A DNA stretch of 64,000 bases, taken from NCBI GenBank assembly GCA_002353585.1, contig DEJW01000035.1, forward strand, positions 55,468-119,467. The letters are read 5' to 3'. Positions 24,646 to 33,974 of this stretch are shown here, one piece after another. The notes beneath the pieces were generated by a model that saw nothing but the letters and a program-made list of their open reading frames with translations, did no database searches and was not told where the DNA came from. Position 1 is the stretch's first letter. Each line of letters starts with the position of its first letter. Origin of the DNA: Prevotellaceae bacterium UBA2738 (GTDB lineage Bacteria > Bacteroidota > Bacteroidia > Bacteroidales > Bacteroidaceae). The position numbers were made by a program, and so were the translations under genes.

Positions 24646-24785
24646 TAGAATTTGTCTTCTTCTTTGTAGTTGTCGAAATCGATGCCGTTGATTTTCTGAT
24701 TGAGAGCATAAGCTAAACCACATAACAGGGAGAGACCTGTGGTGAGGATGATGCCAAAGATGCCTACTTTAGTTTTCTGTTTCAT
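24645..24785 (-). CDS. 46-aa single-pass membrane protein upstream of murF-alr
   Basis: A basic start (MKQKTKVG) leads into one hydrophobic segment (IFGIILTTGLSLLCGLAYAL) and an acidic tail ending EEDKF. Its stop overlaps the murF-alr start by one base, so translation is probably coupled. It is too short for ordinary ORF cut-offs. No family is recognised; a role near the cell-wall precursor machinery is only suggested by position. Confidence 0.55.
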   Translation of the reverse strand: MKQKTKVGIFGIILTTGLSLLCGLAYALNQKINGIDFDNYKEEDKF

Positions 24786-24820
24786 AATGGTATTTTTTTA
24801 TGTGTGGAATTATATTTTTT

Positions 24821-25600
24821 TTAATAGCTTGCCGAGCAAGGAATGCCGAGTTGTTCTACCATGAGTTTGATGGAGTCGAGCACAGAGGGCTCAGCCTTCT
24901 TCAATCCCTGTGCTGGAGTTTCACGATCTATGGTGTAAATCATCACCTGTTGAGGCTTTATCTCCTTTACGGCATTGAGCCAGGGCTGGATGAAAGACTC
25001 TCCAGTGTTGTCAACCGTCTCTCCATTGAAAGCACCCTTCATAAACATAGTCTGGATGATAACATGACCATTGAAGCGTTTCAAGTTGCTGATCACCTCG
25101 TTGACATCATAGGAGGGTGATACAGGTCTGTCCACCTTATTTATATATAGGGAATTGACAGTGTCGAGTTTCTGTATATTGTTGTCCACCTTCATCAGGG
25201 CGTCATGCACGTCAGTGCGATGGATAAAAGTAGCGTTACTGAGAACGGAAATCTTAGCCTCAGGAAAATATTTGTTTCTCACCTCGACAGTATCGTCTAT
25301 GATACCTGCAAAATCAGGATGGGCAGTAGGTTCGCCATTACCTGCAAAGGTTATGACGTCAAGTTTAAGTCCCTCGCTGTGGCGTTGTTTGAGCACTTTG
25401 ATGAGAGCCTTCTTTACCTCCTGACGGGTAGGGCGCTTGCTCTTGGGTTTGAAGTCCCGGTTGAATCCACATTCACAGTATATGCAGTCGAAAGAGCAAA
25501 CCTTGCCGTCGCCAGGCATCAGGTTGACACCAAGCGATACGCCCAGTCTGCGCGAGTGTACCGGACCGAAAATCGGTGATGGATATATTATTGTTGACAC
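24821..25600 (-). CDS. Radical SAM protein
   Basis: The 259-aa protein has CSFDCIYC at 35-42, a CxxxCxxC cluster for the 4Fe-4S centre that cleaves SAM, followed by VITFAGNGEPTAHPDF. It resembles small stand-alone radical SAM proteins of Bacteroidetes whose substrate is unknown. The C-terminus ends in SASY without extra cysteine clusters. It is followed upstream on the same strand by the histidine kinase with a 16-bp gap, possibly one transcript. Confidence 0.8.
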   Translation of the reverse strand: MSTIIYPSPIFGPVHSRRLGVSLGVNLMPGDGKVCSFDCIYCECGFNRDFKPKSKRPTRQEVKKALIKVLKQRHSEGLKLDVITFAGNGEPTAHPDFAGIIDDTVEVRNKYFPEAKISVLSNATFIHRTDVHDALMKVDNNIQKLDTVNSLYINKVDRPVSPSYDVNEVISNLKRFNGHVIIQTMFMKGAFNGETVDNTGESFIQPWLNAVKEIKPQQVMIYTIDRETPAQGLKKAEPSVLDSIKLMVEQLGIPCSASY

Positions 25601-25616
25601 TTGGTTGGTTAAAAGT

Positions 25617-26777
25617 TTATAGTTGTGAACGTCTCAGTTCTATGCGGAAGGTAGTACCTTTGCCCAGTTCTGAGTTGAGTACGAAGATTTTGCCGTTGTG
25701 GTATTCTTCTATGATACGTTTGGCAAGCGACAGTCCAAGACCCCATCCGCGTTTCTTGGTAGTGAAGCCAGGTCGGAACACGTTGTTGATATTCTTGTGC
25801 TCAATGCCTTTGCCTGTATCTTTTACGTCAATCAGCACTTTGTTGGCGAGTGTCTGTGTAGAGATATGTATGCTGCCCACGCCGCCCATTGCATCTACAG
25901 CGTTCTTGCACAGATTCTCAAACACCCATTCCAGCAACTGCGGGTTGGCATAGACCATTGCGCCCTCTGAACCCAGGTCGGTTGTAATCTGCACTTTGTT
26001 TGACGTGCGTCGTCCCATGTACTCCACCACATGTTCAAGGAGTTCCATGAGGTTGGTGTCTTTGCGTTCAGGTGCCGAACCAATCTTAGAGAAACGGTCG
26101 GCTATGAGTTGCAGACGTTTCACGTCCTTGTCCATCTCGGGTATCAGTTCGTCATTAGGATACTGTTCCCTCAATATCTCCGTCCATGCCATAAGACTGG
26201 AGATGGGAGTGCCCAGCTGGTGTGCTGTTTCCTTTGACAGTCCCACCCAAACCTTGTTCTGCTCAGCTTTTTTGGAGGTTAGCAAGGCAAAGATGGCAAT
26301 GACCACGAATATGAGTACTATGCCCAACTGAACGTAAGGGTAGTAGGCAAGACGTGTGAGGAGAAGTGAATCGTCGTAGCATACCTGAAGGATGTCTGTA
26401 GGTTTCATGCCTATCTGTATTTTGATGGGCGTATGCTTGCGAGCCATGGATTTTGCCATCTCGGCAGCAATCTTGAGGCTGTCAGGCGACTCTATCTTTA
26501 CGTTTCGGTATATCTGGGCATTACCATAGGCATCGGTCACGATGACGGGGATGGTATTGTTCTGTTCCAATACCTTGAGCACCAGGTTAAGGTCGGTGTC
26601 CTCAGTGGCAGTATTGAGCGAGTGCATCGCCTCAGCCCATATCTCCATACGGTTACGCTCCTCCTGAGCCAAGTCCTTTACAAGGAAGTGGCTGGACACA
26701 AGCGATGCTGCCGCTATAATAACCGCAGTAGCAACCAACGCTATCTTTACTTGCCTTATCTTGTCAGTCCAGTACAT
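25617..26777 (-). CDS. Membrane sensor histidine kinase
   Basis: The start at ATG 26777 (MYWTDKIRQ) is chosen because the -7 box lies only 10 bp upstream, inside the longer frame. Two membrane segments (about residues 10-30 and 145-165) bracket an extracytoplasmic region of about 115 residues. The H-box is KETAHQLGTPISSLMAW and the ATP site includes DVKDTGKGIEHKNI and GWGLGLSLAKRI. No HAMP domain is obvious and no response regulator is adjacent. The signal is unknown. Confidence 0.85.
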   Translation of the reverse strand: MYWTDKIRQVKIALVATAVIIAAASLVSSHFLVKDLAQEERNRMEIWAEAMHSLNTATEDTDLNLVLKVLEQNNTIPVIVTDAYGNAQIYRNVKIESPDSLKIAAEMAKSMARKHTPIKIQIGMKPTDILQVCYDDSLLLTRLAYYPYVQLGIVLIFVVIAIFALLTSKKAEQNKVWVGLSKETAHQLGTPISSLMAWTEILREQYPNDELIPEMDKDVKRLQLIADRFSKIGSAPERKDTNLMELLEHVVEYMGRRTSNKVQITTDLGSEGAMVYANPQLLEWVFENLCKNAVDAMGGVGSIHISTQTLANKVLIDVKDTGKGIEHKNINNVFRPGFTTKKRGWGLGLSLAKRIIEEYHNGKIFVLNSELGKGTTFRIELRRSQL

Positions 26778-26786
26778 AAGACCGTG

Positions 26787-26794
26787 CAAAAATA
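26787..26794 (-). promoter_or_regulatory. -7 box TATTTTTG for the histidine kinase
   Basis: The box lies 10 bp before the chosen start, so the transcript would be leaderless or nearly so. Confidence 0.55.
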
Positions 26795-26899
26795 CAAACT
26801 TTTCCTCGATTGTGCAAGAGAAAACAAAAAATCTTTCCGCATGCGCATACATAGTAACTGCAAAAGCGTTAAATTCTTAATAAATGCTAAAAAGAAGAT

Positions 26900-26931
<32 letters not shown>

Positions 26932-26939
26932 ATTTTTCG

Positions 26940-26947
26940 TACCTTTG
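26940..26947 (+). promoter_or_regulatory. -7 box TACCTTTG for purB
   Basis: TACCTTTGC lies about 40 bp before the purB start. Confidence 0.7.
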
Positions 26948-26987
26948 CGAGCGATAACGTTTTAATTCGAATTATTTTAGTCAATTT

Positions 26988-28355
26988 ATGAATCTTGATT
27001 TGCTTACGGCTATCTCTCCGATAGATGGTCGATACCGTGGTAAGACCGAATCCCTTGCTAACTATTTTTCAGAGTATGCGCTGATAAAGTATCGTGTCAG
27101 GGTGGAGATAGAGTATTTCATCACCCTTTGCGAACTGCCTCTGCCACAGCTGAAGGATTTTGACAAGAGTCTCTTCCCAACACTTCGTGGCATATACCAG
27201 AACTTCTCTGAGGCTGATGCTCAGCGTGTGAAGGATATAGAGAAGGTGACCAACCACGACGTGAAGGCTGTGGAGTATTTTATCAAGGAGCAGCTTGACA
27301 GGCTCGAGAAGGATTCTCTCGGCGAGGGATACTTTGAGCAGAGTCGTGAGTTTATACACTTCGGACTTACCTCACAGGATATTAACAATACCAGCGTACC
27401 TTTGTCAGTTAAGGATGCTCTGGCTGATGTGTTCATTCCTCAGGTGGAGGAACTGATACAGCAGTTGAAGGACTATGCTGAAGAATGGAAAGACGTACCA
27501 ATGCTCGCCAAGACTCACGGACAGCCTGCTTCGCCTACACGTTTGGGCAAGGAGGTGATGGTGTTCGTGTATCGTCTGGAGGAACAGCTTGCCACGCTCA
27601 AGGCATGTAAGTTCACCGCTAAGTTTGGTGGTGCCACGGGTAACTTCAATGCTCACAAGGTGGCTTACCCTGCATACGACTGGAGAGAGTTCGGCAACAA
27701 GTTTGTGAGTGAGAAACTCGGACTGGAGCGCGAGCAATACACTACACAGATTTCTAACTACGACCACTTGGGTTCGGTGTTTGATGCTATACGCCGCATC
27801 AATACCATTATCATAGACCTTGACCGTGACTTCTGGATGTATATCTCAATGGAATACTTCAAGCAGAAGATAAAGGCAGGCGAGGTGGGCTCAAGTGCAA
27901 TGCCACATAAGGTGAACCCGATAGACTACGAAAATTCAGAGGGCAACCTCGGCATAGCAAATGCCATACTGCAGTTTCTGGCTCAGAAACTGCCCGTAAG
28001 CCGCTTGCAGCGTGACCTTACCGACTCTACCGTACTGCGTAATATCGGTGTGCCACTCGGACACTCGGTAATAGCTATACAATCAACACTCAAGGGTCTG
28101 CGCAAACTCATTCTCAATGAGGAGGCGTTGCAGAAAGACCTTGATAACACATGGGCAGTAGTGGCTGAGGCTATACAGACCATCTTGCGCCGTGAGGCTT
28201 ATCCACATCCATACGAGGCGTTGAAGGCTTTGACACGCACCAATAAGCACATGGATGAAGAAACTATTCACGAGTTTATTAAGACTCTTGAGGTAAGCGA
28301 TGCTGTGAAGGCAGAGCTGATGGCTATTACGCCAAGCAACTATACAGGCATTTAA
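26988..28355 (+). CDS. purB: Adenylosuccinate lyase
   Basis: The 455-aa enzyme shows the fumarase/ASL signature GSSAMPHKVNPIDYENS and KTHGQPASPT. It removes fumarate from adenylosuccinate and SAICAR in purine synthesis. The product has the length of the Proteobacterial-type PurB (PIDGRYRGKTESL at the start). No anomalies were seen. Confidence 0.95.
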   Translation: MNLDLLTAISPIDGRYRGKTESLANYFSEYALIKYRVRVEIEYFITLCELPLPQLKDFDKSLFPTLRGIYQNFSEADAQRVKDIEKVTNHDVKAVEYFIKEQLDRLEKDSLGEGYFEQSREFIHFGLTSQDINNTSVPLSVKDALADVFIPQVEELIQQLKDYAEEWKDVPMLAKTHGQPASPTRLGKEVMVFVYRLEEQLATLKACKFTAKFGGATGNFNAHKVAYPAYDWREFGNKFVSEKLGLEREQYTTQISNYDHLGSVFDAIRRINTIIIDLDRDFWMYISMEYFKQKIKAGEVGSSAMPHKVNPIDYENSEGNLGIANAILQFLAQKLPVSRLQRDLTDSTVLRNIGVPLGHSVIAIQSTLKGLRKLILNEEALQKDLDNTWAVVAEAIQTILRREAYPHPYEALKALTRTNKHMDEETIHEFIKTLEVSDAVKAELMAITPSNYTGI

Positions 28356-28374
28356 GTAACTCAAAATAAATAAC

Positions 28375-28388
28375 GGTCCGTGAGGACC
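28375..28388 (+). other. Small hairpin with GTGA loop in the rluB leader
   Basis: GGTCC and GGACC pair around GTGA, in the 99-bp gap between purB and rluB. No T-run follows, so it may be a leader structure or a weak transcription end. The same GTCC-GTGA-GGA core occurs in both cassette terminators. Confidence 0.4.
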
Positions 28389-28454
28389 ATCATATTAACA
28401 TTTTACACAAAAAACAAGACACAATTTATTCAAAACTAAAAACCAAAAGACAAC

Positions 28455-29855
28455 ATGTTGGAAACAGAAAAGGAAAATGTGCAGGACGCACAGAACTCTG
28501 AATCTACCCGTGAGGGAGGTTACAGTCAGGAAAACAGCGGCTATCAGCCACGTCAGCCACGTCAGCGCGTTCGCATAGCGAGCCAGCGCCCTAACTACGG
28601 TGAGCGTCCTCAGTATGGAGCTCGTCCTAACTATAATCGTGGCAATCAAGAAGGAGGTTTCCTTCCTGAAGGCTTCGGCGCAGGATTAGGCGCAGGCAAT
28701 TCTTCAAATAACGAAGGCGGTTATGATAATGGCGGCTACAATCGTGGTGGCTATCAGCAGCGTGGCGGCTACAATCGTGGCGGCTATCAGCAGCGTGGTG
28801 GTTACAATCGTGGTGGCTATAATAATCGTGGCGGTTACCAGCAGCGTGGTGGCTACGGTCAGCAGTTCGAAAATGATGAGCAGGGCGCAGACAACTATGG
28901 TCAGCAGCGCGGTGGTTATCAGCAGCGTGGTGGCTATCAGCAGCGCGGTGGTTACAATCGTGGTGGCTACGGTCAGCAGCGCGGTGGTTATCAGCAGCGT
29001 GGTGGCTACAATCGTGGCGGTTACGGTCAGCAGCGCGGCGGCTATGGTCAACGCCAGCACACACCAGGATATGATCCCAATGCAAAATACTCAATGAAGA
29101 AGCGCATTGAGTATAAGGAGAATAATATAGACCCAACAGCACCAGTTCGATTGAACAAGTTCCTTGCCAATGCAGGCGTTTGCTCTCGTCGTGAGGCTGA
29201 TGACTTTATCGAGGCAGGTGTAGTAACAGTAAACGGGCAGGTGGTAACAGAACTCGGTACAAAGATACTTCGTACTGACGAGGTGAAGTTCCATGATCAG
29301 CCTGTAACACTTGAGAAGAAGGTCTATGTGCTCCTCAATAAGCCAAAGGATTACGTTACGACATCAGACGACCCACAGCAGCGTAAGACTGTTATGGACC
29401 TTGTGCAGGGAGCTTGTCCTGAGCGCATATATCCTGTAGGACGTCTTGACCGTAACACTACTGGTGTGCTTCTTCTCACTAACGATGGCGACTTGGCTTC
29501 AAAGCTTACTCATCCTAAGTACCTGAAGAAGAAGGTATATCATGTGTTCCTTGACAAGAATGTTACTTTGAACGACATGCAGCAGATAGCAGAAGGCATA
29601 GAACTTGACGACGGCACGATCAAGGCTGACGCAATAGACTATGCTCATGCTACAGACAAGAAGCAGGTGGGTATAGAAATACATTCAGGCAAGAACCGTA
29701 TAGTTCGCCGTATTTTTGAGCACCTCGGTTACAGGGTTGTTAAGCTCGACCGCGTACAGTTTGCTGGTCTTACCAAGAAGAATCTTCGTCGTGGTGACTG
29801 GCGCTTCCTCACTGAGAAGGAGGTTGATATGTTGCGCATGGGCGCATTCGAATAG
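28455..29855 (+). CDS. rluB: RluB-type 23S rRNA pseudouridine synthase with RGGY-rich N-terminus
   Basis: Residues about 1-215 are low-complexity, with many RGGYQQ and RGGYNR units, probably disordered and RNA-binding (RGG-like). An S4 domain follows (LNKFLANAGVCSRREADDFI), then the synthase domain with catalytic Asp in GRLDRNTTGVLLLTND and SGKNRIVRRIFEHLGY. It should modify 23S rRNA near the peptidyl-transferase centre. Such glycine-rich heads are seen in other Bacteroidetes homologues; the repeat number here should be unstable. The stop is directly followed by a TTCATAAT-type repeat. Confidence 0.9.
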   Translation: MLETEKENVQDAQNSESTREGGYSQENSGYQPRQPRQRVRIASQRPNYGERPQYGARPNYNRGNQEGGFLPEGFGAGLGAGNSSNNEGGYDNGGYNRGGYQQRGGYNRGGYQQRGGYNRGGYNNRGGYQQRGGYGQQFENDEQGADNYGQQRGGYQQRGGYQQRGGYNRGGYGQQRGGYQQRGGYNRGGYGQQRGGYGQRQHTPGYDPNAKYSMKKRIEYKENNIDPTAPVRLNKFLANAGVCSRREADDFIEAGVVTVNGQVVTELGTKILRTDEVKFHDQPVTLEKKVYVLLNKPKDYVTTSDDPQQRKTVMDLVQGACPERIYPVGRLDRNTTGVLLLTNDGDLASKLTHPKYLKKKVYHVFLDKNVTLNDMQQIAEGIELDDGTIKADAIDYAHATDKKQVGIEIHSGKNRIVRRIFEHLGYRVVKLDRVQFAGLTKKNLRRGDWRFLTEKEVDMLRMGAFE

Positions 29856-29880
29856 TTCATAATGCATAATTCATAGTTTT

Positions 29881-29948
29881 CGTAGCGAAGCGTATCGTAG
29901 CACCGCAGGTGCGTATCGTAGTGAAGCGTTTCGTACGAGCAAAGCGAG
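29881..29948. repeat. CGTATCGTAG array (family A) before asnS
   Basis: CGTATCGTAG units alternate with CACC/GGTG and GAAGC-type palindromes and end in TTCGTACGAGC, 8 bp before the asnS start. No clear promoter lies between array and gene. Confidence 0.8.
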
Positions 29949-29955
29949 TATATTT

Positions 29956-31395
29956 ATGAAACGTACAAAAATAGTTGACGCCTTGTCAATGACAGATTTT
30001 GGCAAGGCAATAGAAGTGAAGGGCTGGGTGCGCACGCACCGTTCAAGCAAGGCAGTGGATTTTATTGCCCTGAACGACGGCTCCACTATAAAGAACATAC
30101 AGATAGTAGTTGACCCTGCAAAGTTTGATGCCGACATGCTGAAGCTGATAACTACAGGTTCATGTATCAGAGCTTGCGGCACATTGGTTGAGAGTCAGGG
30201 TGCAGGTCAGGCTTGTGAGATACAGGCAGCAGAGATAGAGGTTTATGGCACATGCGGCAATGACTACCCAATGCAGAAGAAGGGTCAGTCGTTTGAGTAT
30301 ATGCGTCAGTATGCCCACATGCGTCTCCGCACCAACACATTCGGTGCTGTGATGCGCATACGCCACAATATGGCAATGGCAATACACACATATTTCCATG
30401 AGCACGGATACTTCTATTTCCACACCCCTCTCATTACAGCCAGCGACTGCGAGGGAGCAGGCAATATGTTCCAGGTTACCACAAAGAATCTCTATGACCT
30501 GAAGAAGGACGACGAGGGTAAGATAAAGTATGACGATGACTTCTTTGGACAGCAGACTTCACTCACCGTGTCAGGGCAGCTGGAGGGCGAACTCGGTGCT
30601 ACAGCCTTGGGTGCTATATATACCTTTGGTCCTACGTTCCGTGCCGAAAATTCAAACACTCCACGCCACCTCGCTGAGTTCTGGATGATAGAGCCAGAGA
30701 TAGCCTTCATGGATCAGGAAGAGTTGATGGACTTGGAAGAGGACTTCATCAAGTATTGTGTGAAGTGGGCTCTTGACAACTGTAAGGACGACCTTGAGTT
30801 CCTAAACAAAATGATTGACAAGGGACTCCTTGAGCGTCTGCGGGGCATACTGAAGGAAGAGTTCGTACGTCTGCCTTACACTGAGGGCATCAAGATACTT
30901 GCAGAAGCTAAGGCTAAGGGCAAGAAGTTTGAGTTCCCATGCGAGTGGGGCGACGACCTCGCTTCAGAGCACGAGCGCTACCTCGTGGAAGAATACTTCA
31001 AGAAGCCTGTTATCATGACTGACTACCCAACAGCTATCAAGTCATTCTATATGAAACAGAATACAGCAACGGCTGAGGGTGGCTCTGTAGGCTACAAAGG
31101 TTGTGTAGCTCCTGGTCCTACCATGCAGGGTACTGATGTGCTCTTCCCACAGATAGGCGAGATAATGGGTGGCTCAGTTCGTGAAGAGAGTTACGACAAA
31201 CTCATGGCAGAGATAGAGCGCCGTCAGATGGACACTACCCACCTGTGGTGGTATCTCGATACACGTAAGTATGGCACTTGTCCTCATGCTGGTTTTGGAC
31301 TCGGTTTCGAGCGTCTCATACTCTTCGTGACAGGTATGCAGAACATTCGTGACGTGATACCATTCCCACGTACACCGAATAATGCCGAGTTCTAA
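29956..31395 (+). CDS. asnS: Asparaginyl-tRNA synthetase
   Basis: The 479-aa class IIb synthetase has an N-terminal OB-fold (EVKGWVRTHRSSKAVDFIAL), motif 2 (FGPTFRAENSNTPRHLAEFW) and motif 3 (GFGLGFERLILF). It charges tRNA-Asn. A family A repeat array occupies its leader directly upstream of the ATG. Confidence 0.95.
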   Translation: MKRTKIVDALSMTDFGKAIEVKGWVRTHRSSKAVDFIALNDGSTIKNIQIVVDPAKFDADMLKLITTGSCIRACGTLVESQGAGQACEIQAAEIEVYGTCGNDYPMQKKGQSFEYMRQYAHMRLRTNTFGAVMRIRHNMAMAIHTYFHEHGYFYFHTPLITASDCEGAGNMFQVTTKNLYDLKKDDEGKIKYDDDFFGQQTSLTVSGQLEGELGATALGAIYTFGPTFRAENSNTPRHLAEFWMIEPEIAFMDQEELMDLEEDFIKYCVKWALDNCKDDLEFLNKMIDKGLLERLRGILKEEFVRLPYTEGIKILAEAKAKGKKFEFPCEWGDDLASEHERYLVEEYFKKPVIMTDYPTAIKSFYMKQNTATAEGGSVGYKGCVAPGPTMQGTDVLFPQIGEIMGGSVREESYDKLMAEIERRQMDTTHLWWYLDTRKYGTCPHAGFGLGFERLILFVTGMQNIRDVIPFPRTPNNAEF

Positions 31396-31437
31396 GCTGA
31401 TAAACACTTCAGATAAGTATAATTTATATTAAATAAA

Positions 31438-31488
31438 AGGAAATTCCAACTGAAAAGTTTGGCGTTTCCTTTTTTTTTCGTACTTTTG
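31438..31488 (+). promoter_or_regulatory. Terminator overlapping the promoter of the second pectate lyase
   Basis: AGGAAATTCCAAC (31438-31450) pairs with GTTTGGCGTTTCCT (31457-31470), followed by Ts, and should end asnS transcripts. Its 3' arm contains the -33 TTTG (31458-31461). The -7 TACTTTTG is at 31481-31488, 19 bp on. Confidence 0.7.
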
Positions 31489-31569
31489 CAAATTATGAGG
31501 TTATTTTGTAAAAATAAAATTAACTGGAAGGACTATAACTATAACAAAACCATAAATTACAAAACCATT

Positions 31570-33840
31570 ATGAGAAAAATCTTATCGCTTATTTCTATGT
31601 TTGTCATATCTATGACGGCATGGGCTGTGGACTCTGGTACTATCCACAACACTTCGGGTGGTATTCAGATTAGCGCAGCAGCTGGATGGAACGAATCGCT
31701 CTATGCTGAGTGGGCTCAGTATTCAGGTGCTACTAACTACAATGTTTATGTCAAGGGTGGTCAGTACAGCGACTTCACCAAGATTGACGGTCAGTTGGTG
31801 CGCAGTTATGGCACTTACAACCGTGCTGACGCTTTAGGTCTTAAGGCAGGTGAGAATTACGAAATCAAGATTGTACCTGTAGTTGATGATGTCGAAGTAA
31901 CTTCTGCGGCAAGCACTGCATCTAACATCATCGTCAAGAACTACAACCGTGAGGGCTATGCTCACTATAAAGCTACTGCCGGCGTAGGTGCTTACAACAA
32001 TGACGGTACTCTTAAGGCTGGTGCTCGCGTAATATATGTGAGCAAGACCAATGCCAAGACCATACAGCTCTCTATGAATGCTGGTGGTAAGTCTGAGGAA
32101 ACTCGCACTGGTATTCAGGATATCCTGCAGGCTTACGAGAAGGGTGCAGAGACACGTCCTCTCGCAGTTCGTATCATTGGTCAGATCAAGATGGCTGAGA
32201 TGCCTGAGTTGGGTAGTTCTGCAATTGGTCTTCAGGTAAAGGGTAAGGGTCAGGACATGAACCTCACCATCGAGGGTGTGGGCAATGATGCTACCTTGCA
32301 CGGCTTTGGTGTCCTCGTTCGTGCTTGTAAGTACGTTGAACTCCGTAACTTCGCTGTTATGATGCATGCCGAGGATGGCATCAGTTTTGATACTGACAAC
32401 GAGCATGTTTGGGGTCACAATCTTGATATCTTCTACGGCCAAAACAAGGGTGGCGACAAGGCTAAGGGCGATGGCTCTTTCGACGTCAAGGGCACATTCT
32501 ATTGCACTGTAGCTGCTAACCACTTCTGGGATTCTGGTAAGTGTAACCTCAACTCCAATGGCGACGAGGTTGACTATGTTACCTATGTTAACAACTGGTA
32601 TGACCACTCAGACTCACGTCACCCACGTGTTCGCAAGTCTAAGCACCTCCATGTTTACAACAACTACTTCGATGGTAACTCTAAGTATGGCGTGGGCTCT
32701 ACTACGGGGTCTTGCATCTTCGTTGAGAAGAACTACTTCCGTAACTGTAAGTTCCCTATGCTCATCTCCCTCCAAGGTTCAGATATAAATAACGGCGTTG
32801 GCTCTAAGGATGATACTAAGGGAACATTCTCAAGCGAGGCTGGCGGCATCATCAAGGCATACGACAACTACATGACTGGCCAGAAGAACTTCCAGCCATA
32901 TAATGCAAGCGACGCTACCAACTCCAAGCATTTTGATGCTTACGTGGCTACTACCAGAAACGAGCAGGTCCCTTCAACTGTTGTTGCCCTCAGCGGCGGC
33001 TCAACCTATAACAACTTTGACTCTGCAAGCGACTTCTACTCTTATTCTCCACTCGGACCTGCAGATGTTCCTGCTTTCGTAACGGGACAGTATGGTGCTG
33101 GACGTATGCAGGGTGGCGACTTCAAGTGGTCATTCTACAACTCTACTGAGGACACTAACTACGAAGTTATCTCAGAACTATCTTCTGCCCTCAGCTCTTA
33201 CACTGGCAAGCTTGTAAAGGTTTACGGTGACATGGGTGCAGAGTCTGGCGAAGAAGGTGGTGAAGGCGGTGAAGGTGGTGATGACCCAACACCAACTCCA
33301 GACCCAACACCTGCACCAGAGGGTGATGTGTGGATACTTGGAGATAACGTCCCTTCTGGTTACAAGGTTGATGGTAGTGCTTCTGTTACAAAGTACGCCT
33401 ATAGCAGCGATATCGTAAATAGTTCAAATCTCTTTGTTGTAGATGCTTCTCAGCACACTGTTACTATCCCTGCAGGCTATAAGGTAACCTCAGCTACACT
33501 CTATGCAGTTAATGACAATAACACTGACAATAAGGGTAAGATAACGGAGATAGCAGGTAAAACCTTCGACGTTAGCTTGAAGAGTCGTAAGGGTGGCTCT
33601 TTGGCTGTGGCTACAGCTTCTGATATTAGCGTTACTGGTTCACTTACCTTCACCATCACATACAAATCTGGTGTTAAGCTCCTGCTCAATGTGGTAAGTG
33701 ATTCTGCAACAGCTATTGAGCAAGTTGCTAATGTATATGAGGCAGAGACTTCACTAGCTAAGAAGGCAATAATCGGTGGTAAGCTTGTGATAATAAAGAA
33801 TGGCAAGTTCTACAATGCTGCTGGTGCTCTCGTAAAGTAA
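31570..33840 (+). CDS. Pectate lyase PL1 with FnIII-like head and shared C-terminal tail
   Basis: The start at ATG 31570 gives a signal peptide (MRKILSLISMFVISMTAWA); the longer frame from 31459 includes the promoter. Residues about 30-115 look like a fibronectin-III-type domain (SLYAEWAQYSGATNYNVYVK). The lyase domain has DGISFDTDNEHVWGHNLDIF and NNWYDHSDSRHPRVRKSKH, the PL1 RxPxxR region. A Gly/Glu and Pro/Thr linker follows, then a C-terminal domain, ending in KKAIIGGKLVIIKNGKFYN. That tail recurs in two other pectinases here. The product should be exported and act on polygalacturonate. Confidence 0.85.
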   Translation: MRKILSLISMFVISMTAWAVDSGTIHNTSGGIQISAAAGWNESLYAEWAQYSGATNYNVYVKGGQYSDFTKIDGQLVRSYGTYNRADALGLKAGENYEIKIVPVVDDVEVTSAASTASNIIVKNYNREGYAHYKATAGVGAYNNDGTLKAGARVIYVSKTNAKTIQLSMNAGGKSEETRTGIQDILQAYEKGAETRPLAVRIIGQIKMAEMPELGSSAIGLQVKGKGQDMNLTIEGVGNDATLHGFGVLVRACKYVELRNFAVMMHAEDGISFDTDNEHVWGHNLDIFYGQNKGGDKAKGDGSFDVKGTFYCTVAANHFWDSGKCNLNSNGDEVDYVTYVNNWYDHSDSRHPRVRKSKHLHVYNNYFDGNSKYGVGSTTGSCIFVEKNYFRNCKFPMLISLQGSDINNGVGSKDDTKGTFSSEAGGIIKAYDNYMTGQKNFQPYNASDATNSKHFDAYVATTRNEQVPSTVVALSGGSTYNNFDSASDFYSYSPLGPADVPAFVTGQYGAGRMQGGDFKWSFYNSTEDTNYEVISELSSALSSYTGKLVKVYGDMGAESGEEGGEGGEGGDDPTPTPDPTPAPEGDVWILGDNVPSGYKVDGSASVTKYAYSSDIVNSSNLFVVDASQHTVTIPAGYKVTSATLYAVNDNNTDNKGKITEIAGKTFDVSLKSRKGGSLAVATASDISVTGSLTFTITYKSGVKLLLNVVSDSATAIEQVANVYEAETSLAKKAIIGGKLVIIKNGKFYNAAGALVK

Positions 33841-33881
33841 AGTAGAGCAGGATAAAAAGTGCTCTGCACTCGCTCAATAAG

Positions 33882-33932
33882 GCGGAAATTCCAACGAAAA
33901 GTTTGGAGTTTCCGCTTTTTTGTGTAACTTTG
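33882..33932 (+). promoter_or_regulatory. Terminator overlapping the promoter of the third pectate lyase
   Basis: GCGGAAATTCCAAC pairs with GTTTGGAGTTTCCGC, followed by six Ts. The -33 TTTG (33902-33905) is in the 3' arm, and TAACTTTG at 33925-33932 is the -7 box. The arrangement and sequence closely resemble the previous one. Confidence 0.7.
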
Positions 33933-33974
33933 CACTGATATATCAGACAAACAACTAAACAATTACAATAAAAA

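Noticed and set aside
28627..29142. 171-aa reverse ORF rich in His, Asp and Ala
   Set aside because: It is the antisense of the RGGY repeats of rluB.
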